DNA of 64,000 bases from Sporolactobacillus spathodeae (GCF_016908935.1 NZ_JAFBEV010000013.1:22690-86689); one strand, 5' to 3'. Shown: positions 45,683 to 54,998, counted from the first letter of the stretch. Numbers and translations: made by a program. The notes: generated by a model from the letters alone, not told the origin.

Positions 45683-46723
45683 TCAGCTTGTATACTGTTT
45701 GCCGAGCCCCATCTCTTTGAGCAGTTTTCTGTAAGCAATCGATGTTTTATCGGCCATAATATGTGCTTCCGCTTGAAGATCGAGCGGTAATTCTTCGGGT
45801 TTCTGATTTTCGACCATTTCGCGATCCTCATTAAATATTTTCAAATTGAATGCGCAAGCATCTTCGACTGACAGTTTCTTGTCAAAATTTTGGACAATCG
45901 GACAGTAGAGACGTGTCTTGCGAGCGGAAACCGGACACGGCGCATTCAGAATCCAGAGCAGTTTATCATCCGGAAAATGGACAATTAAACGGGCGGCAAG
46001 AGGTGGGTAGACATCATATTCGCGAAGCCACTTAAAGTCAGCCGGAGTGCTCGGATCAGAATTGTGCGGATAATTGCTCACGGTACTGATGTAGTCAGTG
46101 TGAATGCCTGATTGGGTACGTGTCACTTTATAACTTGGCACAAATGAATTATCGCGATCGGCGAAGGATTCCGTATGCACCCAGGCAAAATGCGCGACAT
46201 CAAGAAACCCTTCAACTTGACGACCCGCCGATCCATTCATGTCCAGAACTGGTGCGATAAAGCTAATATAGTCCGGATGATTCCAAACAGGGAGTGGCGG
46301 TATATGCGCATTCGTTCCGTTTAACGTGGTCCAGATCAATCCGTAGCGCTCGACACTCGGGAAAACGGTCAGACAGAGACGTGGCGAAATTTTGGCCTCA
46401 GGATGAGCCGGGATCGACACACATTGACCGTCAGCAGCATAACTGAATCCGTGATAGGGACAAACAATTTTATCACCATCCATCCATCCCATCGTCATTG
46501 GTGTGCCACGGTGGATACAAAGATCACGTGCGACGACAACTTTTCCGGCAGAGCGATAGACAACCAATTCGACATCGAGCAATTTTGCGGCAACTGGTTT
46601 GTCGGTCACGTCATCGCTCCGTGCCACTGGATACCATGCCTCAGCAAGCACGTTCCAATCGCTTTCTGTAAAAGTACACGTTGCTGGATAACGGGCTCTG
46701 CTTACGGTTTCGGCAGTATCCAT
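45683..46723 (-). CDS. Rieske non-haem iron oxygenase, probably acting on a purine
   Basis: A 346-residue oxygenase alpha subunit. The Rieske [2Fe-2S] site is CIHRG..CPYHG, spacing C-x-H-x16-C-x2-H (about 68-90). The catalytic Fe(II) site is DVAHFAWVH (Asp-x2-His-x4-His), with the third ligand in the NEDREMVENQ segment typical of the family. It heads an operon with a ferredoxin and a urate/xanthine-type permease and is divergent from allantoate amidohydrolase, so a purine ring is the likely substrate. Klebsiella HpxD, a Rieske protein oxidising hypoxanthine/xanthine, is the precedent; urate to 5-hydroxyisourate is the other possibility. ATG follows AAAGGAGGG. A TnrA-type box upstream implies induction in nitrogen shortage. 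Confidence 0.85.
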   Translation of the reverse strand: MDTAETVSRARYPATCTFTESDWNVLAEAWYPVARSDDVTDKPVAAKLLDVELVVYRSAGKVVVARDLCIHRGTPMTMGWMDGDKIVCPYHGFSYAADGQCVSIPAHPEAKISPRLCLTVFPSVERYGLIWTTLNGTNAHIPPLPVWNHPDYISFIAPVLDMNGSAGRQVEGFLDVAHFAWVHTESFADRDNSFVPSYKVTRTQSGIHTDYISTVSNYPHNSDPSTPADFKWLREYDVYPPLAARLIVHFPDDKLLWILNAPCPVSARKTRLYCPIVQNFDKKLSVEDACAFNLKIFNEDREMVENQKPEELPLDLQAEAHIMADKTSIAYRKLLKEMGLGKQYTS

Positions 46724-46764
46724 AGCCCATCCCTCCTTTTGATTTCATCTTGGTTCGTGTAAAG

Positions 46765-46814
46765 AATATAACAAATCTGAATTTTCATGCATAATAAAGT
46801 TAGATAATCTGACA
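46765..46814 (-). promoter_or_regulatory. TnrA/GlnR box and promoter of the Rieske operon
   Basis: 46798-46814 (AGTTAGATAATCTGACA) fits 16 of 17 positions of TGTNANAWWWTMTNACA. On the minus strand a -10 TATATT (46765-46770) puts the implied start about 48 bp from the box centre; the -35 (TATGCA) is poor, as expected for an activated promoter. Confidence 0.65.
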
Positions 46815-46857
46815 AAGACGTCGCTTTTTTGTAGGGATAGTCGATTTCTTACGAACG

Positions 46858-46877
46858 TTTTGTTTAATTTGTCTAAT
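46858..46877 (+). promoter_or_regulatory. Promoter block shared by pucF and the NCS1 permease gene
   Basis: This 20-bp block TTTTGTTTAATTTGTCTAAT is identical in 17 positions to 51319-51338 upstream of the NCS1 permease. Both end in a -10-like hexamer (TCTAAT and TACAAT). Probably the promoter of the pucFGH genes plus a regulator contact. Confidence 0.5.
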
Positions 46878-47038
46878 TTGTGAACGCGGATGAACAGCCC
46901 TATTGAAAGACTTTTTTTCTGTTTATTTTGACTAAGAGATGAAAAAGATTTTAGATCATTTGCTAATGGTAGATAGAAGATAATTTGCTAAACTTATATC
47001 AGGATATGTAATTAATCCTAACAAGAAGGAGGCGTGGT

Positions 47039-48289
47039 GTGACGATTGATCAAGAAGATGTGACTGAACACGCAGGTGAACTGGATTATTTAATCCAATG
47101 GTTGTCCGCTTTCGGTCAAACGGAAAACGGAGGCGTGACGCGCCTGCTCTATGATAAGGCATGGCGCGAAGCACAAAGTTCCATGCAGGATAAAATGCGA
47201 GAGCTGGGATTTTCAACCTATTTTGATGATGTCGGCAATTTATTCGGGAGAATCCAAGGAACAGAAAATACGCCGAATGTCATTCTGACTGGATCGCATA
47301 TCGACACAGTTATCGATGGCGGCAAATATGACGGCGCTTACGGTATTCTTGCCGCACTGCTCGCAGCGTCAAGACTTGTCAGAAAATACGGCATGCCGAA
47401 ACGAACAGTAGAAGTGGTCTCGCTTTGCGAGGAAGAGGGTAGCCGTTTTCCGCTCTCTTTTTGGGGCTCAGGAAATATAACAGGAAAATATAACGCTGAA
47501 AATGCGTTAAAAGTTGCTGATACCCATGGCGTGACGCTTTTGAATGCGATGCAAGCGGCAGGTTTCGGAAAAGGTGACCACGTCAATGCGAGAAGATCGG
47601 ATATTGATTGTTTTATCGAAACACATATTGAGCAAGGACGGATATTAGAACTTGAGAAAAAATGCTGGGCACCTGTCAGTCATATTGTTGGGCAGCGGCG
47701 CTATACCGTTTCGCTATCTGGCAAAAGCAATCATGCTGGGACAACGCCAATGTATCTACGTAAAGACGCGCTTTATGCAGCTGCACAGATGATTGCAGAG
47801 GTTGTTCATCGCGCAGAAGTGTTGCACAATGGTCTAACGACAACATGTGGCAGCATTGTTGCAGATCCAAACGTGTCCAATGTGATTGCCGGGAGCTGCC
47901 GTTTCTCACTCGATATTCGTCATCACCAAACGGATGTGCTTGAACAGTTCAGCGCCGCAGCCATAGAATTTTTTAAATCTTTAGCAAATCAGTCCGGGAT
48001 TGGGATAACCATCGACAAATGGATGGATGTTGAACCTGTCCAATTGGATCCGGGACTGACCGAAATGAATTTTAAGATCGGGGAAAAAGCAGGAATCCCA
48101 ATTAGAAAAATGATTAGCGGTGCGGGTCATGATGCCCAAATATTTGGAAATTTTTGTCCGACCGCTTTATTGTTTGTGCCAAGTCACAACGGGATCAGCC
48201 ATTCTCCAGAAGAGTATACGGATACGGAAGCTCTAGAGATCGGTATCCAGATGCTGATGCGCGTTCTTTTCCGTCTCGCGTATAATTGA
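47039..48289 (+). CDS. pucF: Allantoate amidohydrolase
   Basis: A 416-residue M20-family metalloamidase releasing ammonia and CO2 from allantoate to give S-ureidoglycine. Metal and active-site motifs are TGSHIDTVIDGGKYDGAYG (His, Asp), CEEEGSRFP, ETHIEQGRILE and GAGHDAQIF; the dimerisation domain shows SGKSNHAGTTPM. GTG start six bases after AAGGAGG. First of the pucFGH operon, divergent from the Rieske gene. N-carbamoyl-amino-acid hydrolases are close relatives, but the neighbours settle the assignment. Confidence 0.93.
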   Translation: MTIDQEDVTEHAGELDYLIQWLSAFGQTENGGVTRLLYDKAWREAQSSMQDKMRELGFSTYFDDVGNLFGRIQGTENTPNVILTGSHIDTVIDGGKYDGAYGILAALLAASRLVRKYGMPKRTVEVVSLCEEEGSRFPLSFWGSGNITGKYNAENALKVADTHGVTLLNAMQAAGFGKGDHVNARRSDIDCFIETHIEQGRILELEKKCWAPVSHIVGQRRYTVSLSGKSNHAGTTPMYLRKDALYAAAQMIAEVVHRAEVLHNGLTTTCGSIVADPNVSNVIAGSCRFSLDIRHHQTDVLEQFSAAAIEFFKSLANQSGIGITIDKWMDVEPVQLDPGLTEMNFKIGEKAGIPIRKMISGAGHDAQIFGNFCPTALLFVPSHNGISHSPEEYTDTEALEIGIQMLMRVLFRLAYN

Positions 48290-48314
48290 AAGATAAATGC
48301 AAAGGGTGACAAAG

Positions 48315-49559
48315 ATGACTGAAACAATCACGAAACCGGCGAAGCTTACTGTTCCGCCTCGGACAATTATGACACCTGGACCGGTCGAAGTCGACCCGCG
48401 TGTACTACGCGCGTTGTCGCTGCCGATCCTCGGTCAATTTGATCCGTCTTTTACCAATATAATGAATGAAAATATGACGATGCTGCGCCAAGTTTTTCAG
48501 ACACAAAACCATTGGGCGTATCCGATTGATGGGACATCGCGAGCGGGAATTGAGGCACTGATCGCTGCCTTGATTGAACCTGGTGATAAAATGCTTGTGC
48601 CGATTTACGGCCGTTTTGGCGATCTTTTTGTTGAAATCGGCGAACGTTACGGCGCTGAGATTCATACGCTCGATAGTGAATGGGGAACGGTTTTTGACCA
48701 AGAAGCAATCATAGCGGAAATAAAAAGAATTCATCCGAAAATCGTGACACTTGTTCATGGAGAAACATCGACCGGACGGATGCAGCCGCTTGATAAAATT
48801 GGCAGCTATTGCCGAGAAGAGGATGTGCTACTTGTTGTAGATTGTGTGGCGACGTTCTGCGGTGCGGATATACGGCCGGATGAATGGTGTATCGATGCCC
48901 TTATCGGTGGTGCACAAAAATGCTTATCGATTCCGTCAGGCATTACGCCGATCACTTATAATGAGCGTGTTGAACATATTATTTTGAAACGGAAGAAAGT
49001 AGAACGGGGCATTGCGACAGCAGAGGAGAGAAAGCGTTCCACAGGGCTACCTATTCGCAGCAACTATTTTGATTTGGGCCAATTGCAGGATTATTGGAGC
49101 GAACGCCGTCTGAATCATCATACTGAAGCGACCTCAATGAATTACGCGTTGCATCAAGGACTTGAGCTTGTTCTTGAAGAAGGGCTTGATAATCGGTTTG
49201 CACGGCACAAATTGAACGAGAAAGCACTGATGGCTGGAATTCTGGCAATGGGACTCGAGCTGTTCGGCGATCCGTCCTGTAAAATGCCAACTGTCACATG
49301 TGTACGTGTTCCTGAGGGGATTAATGCGGATCAGGTGCGCCGTGTGCTACTCGAACATTTTCGAATAGAAATCGCTGGATCGTTCGGCGCGCTTCAAGGG
49401 AAAATTTGGCGGATTGGTACGATGGGTTATGGTTGTCGCCAGGATAATGTACTTGCTGTGCTTGCCGGCCTCGAAGCCTCGCTCATTCGTTGTGGCGCGG
49501 TGGTGCGACGTGGCGAGGGATTGCAGGCAGCAATTGATGTTTACGATGCGGCTGATTGA
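48315..49559 (+). CDS. pucG: (S)-Ureidoglycine-glyoxylate aminotransferase
   Basis: A 414-residue fold-type I PLP enzyme transferring the amino group of ureidoglycine to glyoxylate, yielding oxalurate and glycine. Motifs are MTPGPVEVDPRVL at the N-terminus, VDCVATFCGADI, and the PLP lysine in LIGGAQKCLSIPSG. Start at the ATG after AAAGGGTGA; six more codons upstream are open. It follows pucF by 25 bases and precedes allantoinase, the same gene set as in Bacillus subtilis. With PucG the nitrogen leaves as glycine plus oxalurate instead of urea. Confidence 0.93.
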   Translation: MTETITKPAKLTVPPRTIMTPGPVEVDPRVLRALSLPILGQFDPSFTNIMNENMTMLRQVFQTQNHWAYPIDGTSRAGIEALIAALIEPGDKMLVPIYGRFGDLFVEIGERYGAEIHTLDSEWGTVFDQEAIIAEIKRIHPKIVTLVHGETSTGRMQPLDKIGSYCREEDVLLVVDCVATFCGADIRPDEWCIDALIGGAQKCLSIPSGITPITYNERVEHIILKRKKVERGIATAEERKRSTGLPIRSNYFDLGQLQDYWSERRLNHHTEATSMNYALHQGLELVLEEGLDNRFARHKLNEKALMAGILAMGLELFGDPSCKMPTVTCVRVPEGINADQVRRVLLEHFRIEIAGSFGALQGKIWRIGTMGYGCRQDNVLAVLAGLEASLIRCGAVVRRGEGLQAAIDVYDAAD

Positions 49560-49592
49560 ATTTCTCATAAAAATCTAAAGGAAGCGACCTAA

Positions 49593-50957
49593 ATGGCATA
49601 TGACCTGCTGATTAAAGATGGAAATGTTGTCCTGCCAGACGGCGTCAGGAAAATAGATATCGGCATCAGCAAAGGGAGAATAGCGGCGATCGGCGATAGC
49701 CTCAATGAACCGTCTGCGAGCATCCTTCATGCGGAAGGGTTAACGATTTTTCCTGGAGCGATTGATGTTCATGTTCATTTTGACGAACCAGGACGGACTG
49801 AATGGGAAGGGTTTGAAACAGGCTCATCAATGCTTGCAGCAGGCGGTTGCACGTCCTATTTTGATATGCCGCTCAATGGTATTCCGTCTACCGTTTCACG
49901 TCAGGCACTTACAGATAAGGTGAAAATTGCTGAAGCTGAGTCGCATGTTGATTTCGCTTTGTGGGGGGGACTCGTTCCAGGAAATATCTCTGATCTAGCT
50001 GAGATGCACGAAGCCGGTGCGATTGGTTTCAAAGCCTTTCTTTCTCCTTCGGGCAATGCAGAATTTGAAGCGGTCGATGATCTTTCACTACTAGCCGGGA
50101 TGCGTCAGATCGCCTCACTTGGTGCGATACTCGCTCTTCATGCTGAAAGCGCGCCAATCGTTACTTTCTTGCAGAAAGAAAAGGAAGAGAAAGGATTGAC
50201 GGGTTTCAATGATTATCTTGCCTCGCGACCAATTGTTGCTGAAGTGGAGGCTGTCTCAAGGGCACTTTTGTTCGCTCGCTTAACCGGATGCAAATTGCAT
50301 TTTGTCCATATCAGTTCTACAGAAGCTGTCGCATTAATTCAGCAGGCTAAGGCGCAAGGACAGGATGTCACACTGGAAACTTGTGCCCACTATTTGCTAT
50401 ACAGTCACGAGGATTTTTGTCGTCTTGGCGTCATTGGCAAATGTGCACCGCCGCTACGTCCGGAGACTGAGCGTGTGAATCTGGTTCACGCGTTAATTGA
50501 TGGAAAAATTGACATGGTTTCCTCGGATCATTCACCGTGCACATGGGAAGAGAAGGATAAAGACAATCTCTTTGCGGCATGGGGTGGTATCAGTGGTGGT
50601 CAGTTCACATTGCTCATTGTTATTGAGCTGGCGTTGAGTTATCATTTGCCGTTGTCACGTGTTGCCGAATGGACTGCTGCTTCCCCCGCTCGACGCTTTC
50701 AATTGGCGCCTGAAAAAGGGGGGATACAGATTGAGGCTGATGCGGATTTGGTATTGGTTGATCTGAACGCCCCATATACGGTTTCGAGCGAGAAACTCTT
50801 TCAAAAGAATAAGTTTACCCTTTATAAGGGACATACATTTCCTGCGTCTGTTCGGACCACAATCAGCAGGGGGCGTGTTGTCTATACAGATGGGGAAATC
50901 ATGGGACGAACAGAAGGACAATGGCTAAGGCCACATGGAATTATTGCTGCACACTAA
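49593..50957 (+). CDS. pucH: Allantoinase
   Basis: A 454-residue cyclic amidohydrolase opening allantoin to allantoate. Binuclear metal site: DVHVHFDEPGRTEWEGF (HxH), the carbamylated Lys in IGFKAFLSPSG, LHAESAP, FVHISSTEA and SSDHSPC (catalytic Asp). The REWEGF-like segment separates allantoinases from dihydropyrimidinases. ATG follows AAAGGAAG. Last of pucFGH; a terminator lies 38 bp beyond the stop. Confidence 0.95.
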   Translation: MAYDLLIKDGNVVLPDGVRKIDIGISKGRIAAIGDSLNEPSASILHAEGLTIFPGAIDVHVHFDEPGRTEWEGFETGSSMLAAGGCTSYFDMPLNGIPSTVSRQALTDKVKIAEAESHVDFALWGGLVPGNISDLAEMHEAGAIGFKAFLSPSGNAEFEAVDDLSLLAGMRQIASLGAILALHAESAPIVTFLQKEKEEKGLTGFNDYLASRPIVAEVEAVSRALLFARLTGCKLHFVHISSTEAVALIQQAKAQGQDVTLETCAHYLLYSHEDFCRLGVIGKCAPPLRPETERVNLVHALIDGKIDMVSSDHSPCTWEEKDKDNLFAAWGGISGGQFTLLIVIELALSYHLPLSRVAEWTAASPARRFQLAPEKGGIQIEADADLVLVDLNAPYTVSSEKLFQKNKFTLYKGHTFPASVRTTISRGRVVYTDGEIMGRTEGQWLRPHGIIAAH

Positions 50958-50994
50958 ACCATTCTTTAGCGTGCACAAATAAATAGGTGAACTT

Positions 50995-51027
50995 AAGGAC
51001 AGGGTCGATGCGACGCCTGTCCTTTTG
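50995..51027 (+). terminator. Terminator of pucFGH
   Basis: AAGGACAGG/CCTGTCCTT with a 12-nt loop and short T tail. Confidence 0.8.
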
Positions 51028-51041
51028 TATATGCCGCTCAT

Positions 51042-51216
51042 ATTCGATTTTAAATGTTGTTTTTCTGACCCAAAAGGCAATGTGTGTTGGCGCCTAGCGG
51101 GAACAGCGTGCCGGACGGACCCCGCACTTTTGTCTGTCCGAGAGGGGCTCGGTGCGTCCGCAGCAAGCGAACGCATGGCAATAAGCGATTAAAAACAACA
51201 GCGGATTTTTGCAAAG
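51042..51216 (+). repeat. Interspersed repeat, type B, full-length copy
   Basis: GATTTTAAATGTTGTTTTTC, CCCAAAAGGCAATGTGTG, a GCGGGAACAGCGTGCC body with its own hairpins, AGCAAGCGAACGCATGGCAA and the closing AAAAACAACAGCGGATTTT. The ends GTTGTTTTT and AAAAACAAC are mutually complementary, so the whole unit could fold as one long hairpin. Confidence 0.82.
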
Positions 51217-51265
51217 TCATTATTTAGACAGTGAAGAAGCGACCACCGCTCAAAAAAGCTGGTAA

Positions 51266-51338
51266 TGGAAACGTTATTATCTGAAATATTAGTTAGATTA
51301 TCGGACGCGTGCGACGCTTTTTGTTTAATCTGTACAAT
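51266..51338 (+). promoter_or_regulatory. Regulatory region of the NCS1 permease gene
   Basis: In order: a cre-like TGGAAACGTTATTA (51266-51279, 12 of 14), a TnrA-like box 51291-51307 (14 of 17), and the block 51319-51338 ending in TACAAT (-10). The TnrA-like box centre is about 46 bp before the implied start. Nitrogen and possibly carbon control are suggested. Confidence 0.5.
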
Positions 51339-51501
51339 GACAGGCGAATACGTACTGAGTAAGATAACTTGTATAAGTTGTTATTATATATAACGTGTGT
51401 TGTCAATAAAAGTTACGAAAATAACTTTTGAAAGGAGGCTTATTTTCGCTTGGACTGTCAGATTCATTCGATCGGATAAACTAAAGAAGGAAGGTCCATC
51501 A

Positions 51502-52965
51502 ATGGCAAATGAAATTTTCACAGGTGATATTCTGAACGGTCATGAAAAACTCTATAATAAAGATTTGGCACCAGCAACGGAACGGAATTGGAATGTGTAC
51601 AGTTTGCTCTCAATGTGGATGTCAGACGTGCATAGCATCGGAACCTATACGTTTGCAGCAGGTTTGTTCTTTCTAGGGTTAAACGGTTGGGAGGTTCTTA
51701 TTGCAGAAATTATCGGTGCTGTTGTTGTTTGTTATTTAGCAAACCTCACCGGAACAGCGGGTACAAAGCTTGGCGTTCCGTATCCAGTTCTCTCGCGTAT
51801 ATCCTTCGGGGTATTCGGTGGCAATATTCCGGCACTGATTCGCGGGTTCGTTGCTGTTTTCTGGTACGGCATTCAAACGTATTTGTCCTCAGTAGCTGTA
51901 GTAGCTGTACTACTTCTCGTTTTCCCGGGAATGAAAAACATGATGGGCATCTCCTATCTCGGTTTGTCACTGCCCGGATGGATCGGATTTTTGTTTCTCT
52001 GGCTTTTACAATTTCTGATTTTCCGTTATGGCATGGAGTTTATCCGCAAGTTTGATAATTTCTGCGGTCCTGCTGTTTATGCAATGATGCTGATTCTGAT
52101 TGTTTGGATTTCAATAAAAGCAGGTGGAAAAATCAACATCGGCATCAGTCCCGTTCATGTAACTGCGGGTCATGCGCTCTTCCAATTCTTCAGTGCCATT
52201 TCGCTTGTAATTGCTTATTTCTCAACAATCATCCTAAATGTCAGTGATTTTACACGTTTCTCGCCATCAGCGAAGACAACAAAACGAGGAAATTTCTGGG
52301 GACTTCCGGTTAACTTTACCGCCTTTTCGCTCGCAAGCGTTGTGATTACTGTCGGCACGATAACGGTATTCGGAAAAGCAATTACGGATCCAGTGTTGTT
52401 AATTCAGAAAGTGAACAATCCGTTTTTCTTGGTTCTCGGCGCTATTGTTTTCATCATCGCCACAATGGGTGTCAATATTGTTGCCAATCTCGTTTCTCCA
52501 GCCTATGATTTTGCTAACGCAGCGCCGAAGCATATTGATTTCCGCCGTGGTGCGATGATAACCTCAATTCTCGCAGTACTCGTCATGCCATGGAAAATTT
52601 ACAGCAGTCCTGTAGCAGTAAACTATTTCCTTGGTGGACTCGGTTCACTCCTCGGCCCGATTTTTGCCATTATTGCTGTTGATTATTATCTGATTAAAAG
52701 AGGGAAAATTAATATTCAGGCACTCTATCAGACGGGCGAAAAGCACGCTTATTGGTACCAGCACGGTTATAACACAAAGGCATTTATTGCTTTTCTCATC
52801 GGTATTATTGTGACTGTACCTCTCGCTCTGATACCTGCTTTCTCGGGCGTTTCCGCCTTCTCTTGGCCGATAGGTGTTGCGATCACCGGTGTGGTTTACG
52901 GAACGCTGATGTGGAGCGAACAATACGCTTACCACAGTGAAGCAGAAACAAATACAGTAAACTGA
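51502..52965 (+). CDS. pucI: Allantoin-type permease, NCS1 family
   Basis: A 487-residue carrier of about 12 helices. The N-terminal DLAPATERNWNVYSLLSMWMSDVHSIGTYTFAAGLF is the PucI/allantoin-hydantoin pattern, and NVSDFTRFSPSAKTTKRGNFWGLP is the NCS1 substrate/sodium region. ATG follows AAGGAAGG; the 35-codon upstream extension overlaps the promoter region. Located after pucFGH with separate regulation, it probably supplies allantoin directly to PucH. Uracil is the main alternative substrate for this subfamily. Confidence 0.88.
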   Translation: MANEIFTGDILNGHEKLYNKDLAPATERNWNVYSLLSMWMSDVHSIGTYTFAAGLFFLGLNGWEVLIAEIIGAVVVCYLANLTGTAGTKLGVPYPVLSRISFGVFGGNIPALIRGFVAVFWYGIQTYLSSVAVVAVLLLVFPGMKNMMGISYLGLSLPGWIGFLFLWLLQFLIFRYGMEFIRKFDNFCGPAVYAMMLILIVWISIKAGGKINIGISPVHVTAGHALFQFFSAISLVIAYFSTIILNVSDFTRFSPSAKTTKRGNFWGLPVNFTAFSLASVVITVGTITVFGKAITDPVLLIQKVNNPFFLVLGAIVFIIATMGVNIVANLVSPAYDFANAAPKHIDFRRGAMITSILAVLVMPWKIYSSPVAVNYFLGGLGSLLGPIFAIIAVDYYLIKRGKINIQALYQTGEKHAYWYQHGYNTKAFIAFLIGIIVTVPLALIPAFSGVSAFSWPIGVAITGVVYGTLMWSEQYAYHSEAETNTVN

Positions 52966-52980
52966 ATAGCCATTCGTATA

Positions 52981-53024
52981 AAAACCGTCCGTGCAGAAAG
53001 ATCATACACGGACGGTTTTTTTTT
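52981..53024 (+). terminator. Rho-independent terminator of pucI
   Basis: AACCGTCCGTG/CACGGACGGTT followed by a long T run. Confidence 0.94.
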
Positions 53025-53144
53025 GATAAAATTATATATGTTCGGATCTCTTTGGAACGATTGAAGTACGGAATTCTTTAATAGATCCGAGTATATCTCA
53101 AAACACCAATGACGTGAGATCTAAATAGAATCTTTTAAATAATA

Positions 53145-53330
53145 AGCTATGTTTAAGTTTAATGTTGTTTTTCTGACCAAAGGCAATGTGTGAGACGCCT
53201 GCGGGAACAGCGTGCCAGCGAGACACCGCAGATTTTTGTTTGTCTGAGGAGGCTCGCGGTGCGCCCGCGGCAAGCGAACACATAGCAAAAACCTATTAAA
53301 AAACAACAGCAAATTTTAATAAAGCCAAAT
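53145..53330 (+). repeat. Interspersed repeat, type B, best-preserved copy
   Basis: GCTATGTTTAAGTTTAATGT, TTTTTCTGACC, GGCAATGTGTGAGACGCCTG, GCGGGAACAGCGTGCCAGCG, TGTCTGAGGAGGCTCGCGG, CGCGGCAAGCGAACACATAG and AAAAAACAACAGCAAATTTT. It shares the GAGACGCCTGCGGG, GAGGAGGCTC and CCCGCGGCAAGCGA cores with type A but has other ends. Confidence 0.85.
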
Positions 53331-53352
53331 AATAATGAATGGAGTTACCCTT

Positions 53353-54249
53353 GTGATTATTAAAAAATATCAGAAACTGAATGCGGATACAATCGTGCAA
53401 ATACGCCGTTTGGAAGCAGCATGCTGGGCACATGATGGGGAAAAAGACCCTGTCTATCTGGATGATTCGATCCATTTTAACCAAGAAATCAACCATACCT
53501 TTCTCATTTTTGAAGCGGGCGAATTGATCGGTTTTCTCCATTTATTTCTTCCCACAGCTTTAGAAGCGGAACTTTCAGGCATGATCTTGCCCGAGTTCCG
53601 TGGCCAGGGCTATTTCTCTGCCTTATTCGCTTGCGCGCGCCAGGAACTGATTCGCTATAATATACCGGATATTCTGTTTGTTATCGATACATTAACTGAA
53701 GAACAGAATCAAAGCCTAATGAAGCATTTCGGTGCCGTATACGATTTTTCTGAATATGTAATGGGACTTGATCAGGCATCTTGGATCAATTCCACATCGG
53801 AGAATGGGGTCAAGCTTTCAGCGGCGGATCCAAACGATATAAGCGAGTTAACGGCGATAAGTGTTGCGGCTTTCGGCGACAACCCTGCAGATGCGCGTAG
53901 CATTATCGAAAAGTCAATGCAGAATGATTCACATCGAAAGAATTATACTGCGCGACTAAACTGCAGACTGATAGGCATGAGTTCGATTAGTTACGAAGAA
54001 ACTGACCCGTACGTTTTTGGCTTTGCATTATTACCCGAATTTCAGGGGAAAGGTTACGGTCGCCGATTTCTTTCCTTGCTGATTGACAAGCTGTTTTCTG
54101 AAGGGTTTAAGCAATTAAAACTTGAAGTCGACAGCAAAAACAGCCATGCATTGCACCTCTACCAGAAGACCGGTTTTAATCAATTGAACGGTTACGCCTA
54201 TTATCGACTGCCTGTCGCTTTTATTGAATTGGATAATCGTTTTGATTGA
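53353..54249 (+). CDS. Tandem GNAT-domain acetyltransferase
   Basis: A 298-residue protein with two GNAT folds. The N-terminal one (LPEFRGQGYFSALF, acetyl-CoA loop RGQGY) and the C-terminal one (LPEFQGKGYGRRFL, loop QGKGYG, then YQKTGF) are both well formed. GTG start chosen because GGAG lies eight bases upstream; the ATG six codons earlier has no ribosome site. Substrate unknown; such tandem proteins often modify small amines or antibiotics. It is followed at 40 bases by another GNAT gene, probably one transcript. Confidence 0.82.
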   Translation: MIIKKYQKLNADTIVQIRRLEAACWAHDGEKDPVYLDDSIHFNQEINHTFLIFEAGELIGFLHLFLPTALEAELSGMILPEFRGQGYFSALFACARQELIRYNIPDILFVIDTLTEEQNQSLMKHFGAVYDFSEYVMGLDQASWINSTSENGVKLSAADPNDISELTAISVAAFGDNPADARSIIEKSMQNDSHRKNYTARLNCRLIGMSSISYEETDPYVFGFALLPEFQGKGYGRRFLSLLIDKLFSEGFKQLKLEVDSKNSHALHLYQKTGFNQLNGYAYYRLPVAFIELDNRFD

Positions 54250-54289
54250 TAAGAAAATTAGAGCTAGAAACTTGAAAGGAAGCATGGCT

Positions 54290-54874
54290 ATGATTGTTTA
54301 TTCAGACCCGGATAAGGGGATTGAATCTATTGCGCTGGATTCGGCACATTGGCAGGATTTCACGGAGCTCTTCGGTGAACGTGGGGCATGTGGCGGCTGC
54401 TGGTGCATGTCCTGGCGTTTGAAAAAGGCGGATTTCGAAGCAAATAAAGGAACACAGAATAAAGAAGCGATAAGACAGCTTGTCGATCACGGCGAACCGG
54501 TTGGCGTGCTCTTATACATCGATGGAGAGCCGGTCGGCTGGTGTGCCGCAGCTCCGCGGGTAAAATTCATTCGTCTCAATCAATCAAGAGTCTTAAAGCA
54601 GATTGATAGTCTGCCTGTCTGGTCAATAACTTGCCTTTTCGTAGCAAAGAAGCACAGAAGGCAAGGGGTATCATTCGCATTGATAAAATCAGCGATTGCC
54701 TGGTGTCGATTGAATGGGGCAATGGTGATTGAAGCCTATCCATCTGATCCTTATAAGCTTAATGATCCGGATGCATTTCTCTGGACCGGCATTCCGTCCG
54801 TTTTCGAAAAAGCTGGCTTTCGTAATGAACCGACTCCATCGAAGAGGAAACGATACATGCGGTATTTTATTTAA
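54290..54874 (+). CDS. GNAT family N-acetyltransferase
   Basis: A 194-residue acetyltransferase with an unusual Cys-rich start (ACGGCWCMSWRL, about 30-41), seen in a GNAT subgroup, then PVGWCAAAPR, and the CoA loop KKHRRQGVSFALI. C-terminal VFEKAGF is the usual last strand. ATG eight bases after AAAGGAA; an ATG two codons earlier is too close to that site. Substrate unknown. Confidence 0.82.
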   Translation: MIVYSDPDKGIESIALDSAHWQDFTELFGERGACGGCWCMSWRLKKADFEANKGTQNKEAIRQLVDHGEPVGVLLYIDGEPVGWCAAAPRVKFIRLNQSRVLKQIDSLPVWSITCLFVAKKHRRQGVSFALIKSAIAWCRLNGAMVIEAYPSDPYKLNDPDAFLWTGIPSVFEKAGFRNEPTPSKRKRYMRYFI

Positions 54875-54998
54875 TGAAATATGCTCGCTTGTCGCAGTAG
54901 GGGTGCGAAAGCCACATCTGCATCTTTAATCGATTTTTATTGATTTTCTTTAAGAATAGCGTTCAGAAAATAATTTTAAAGATTAGGCACTACTATTA

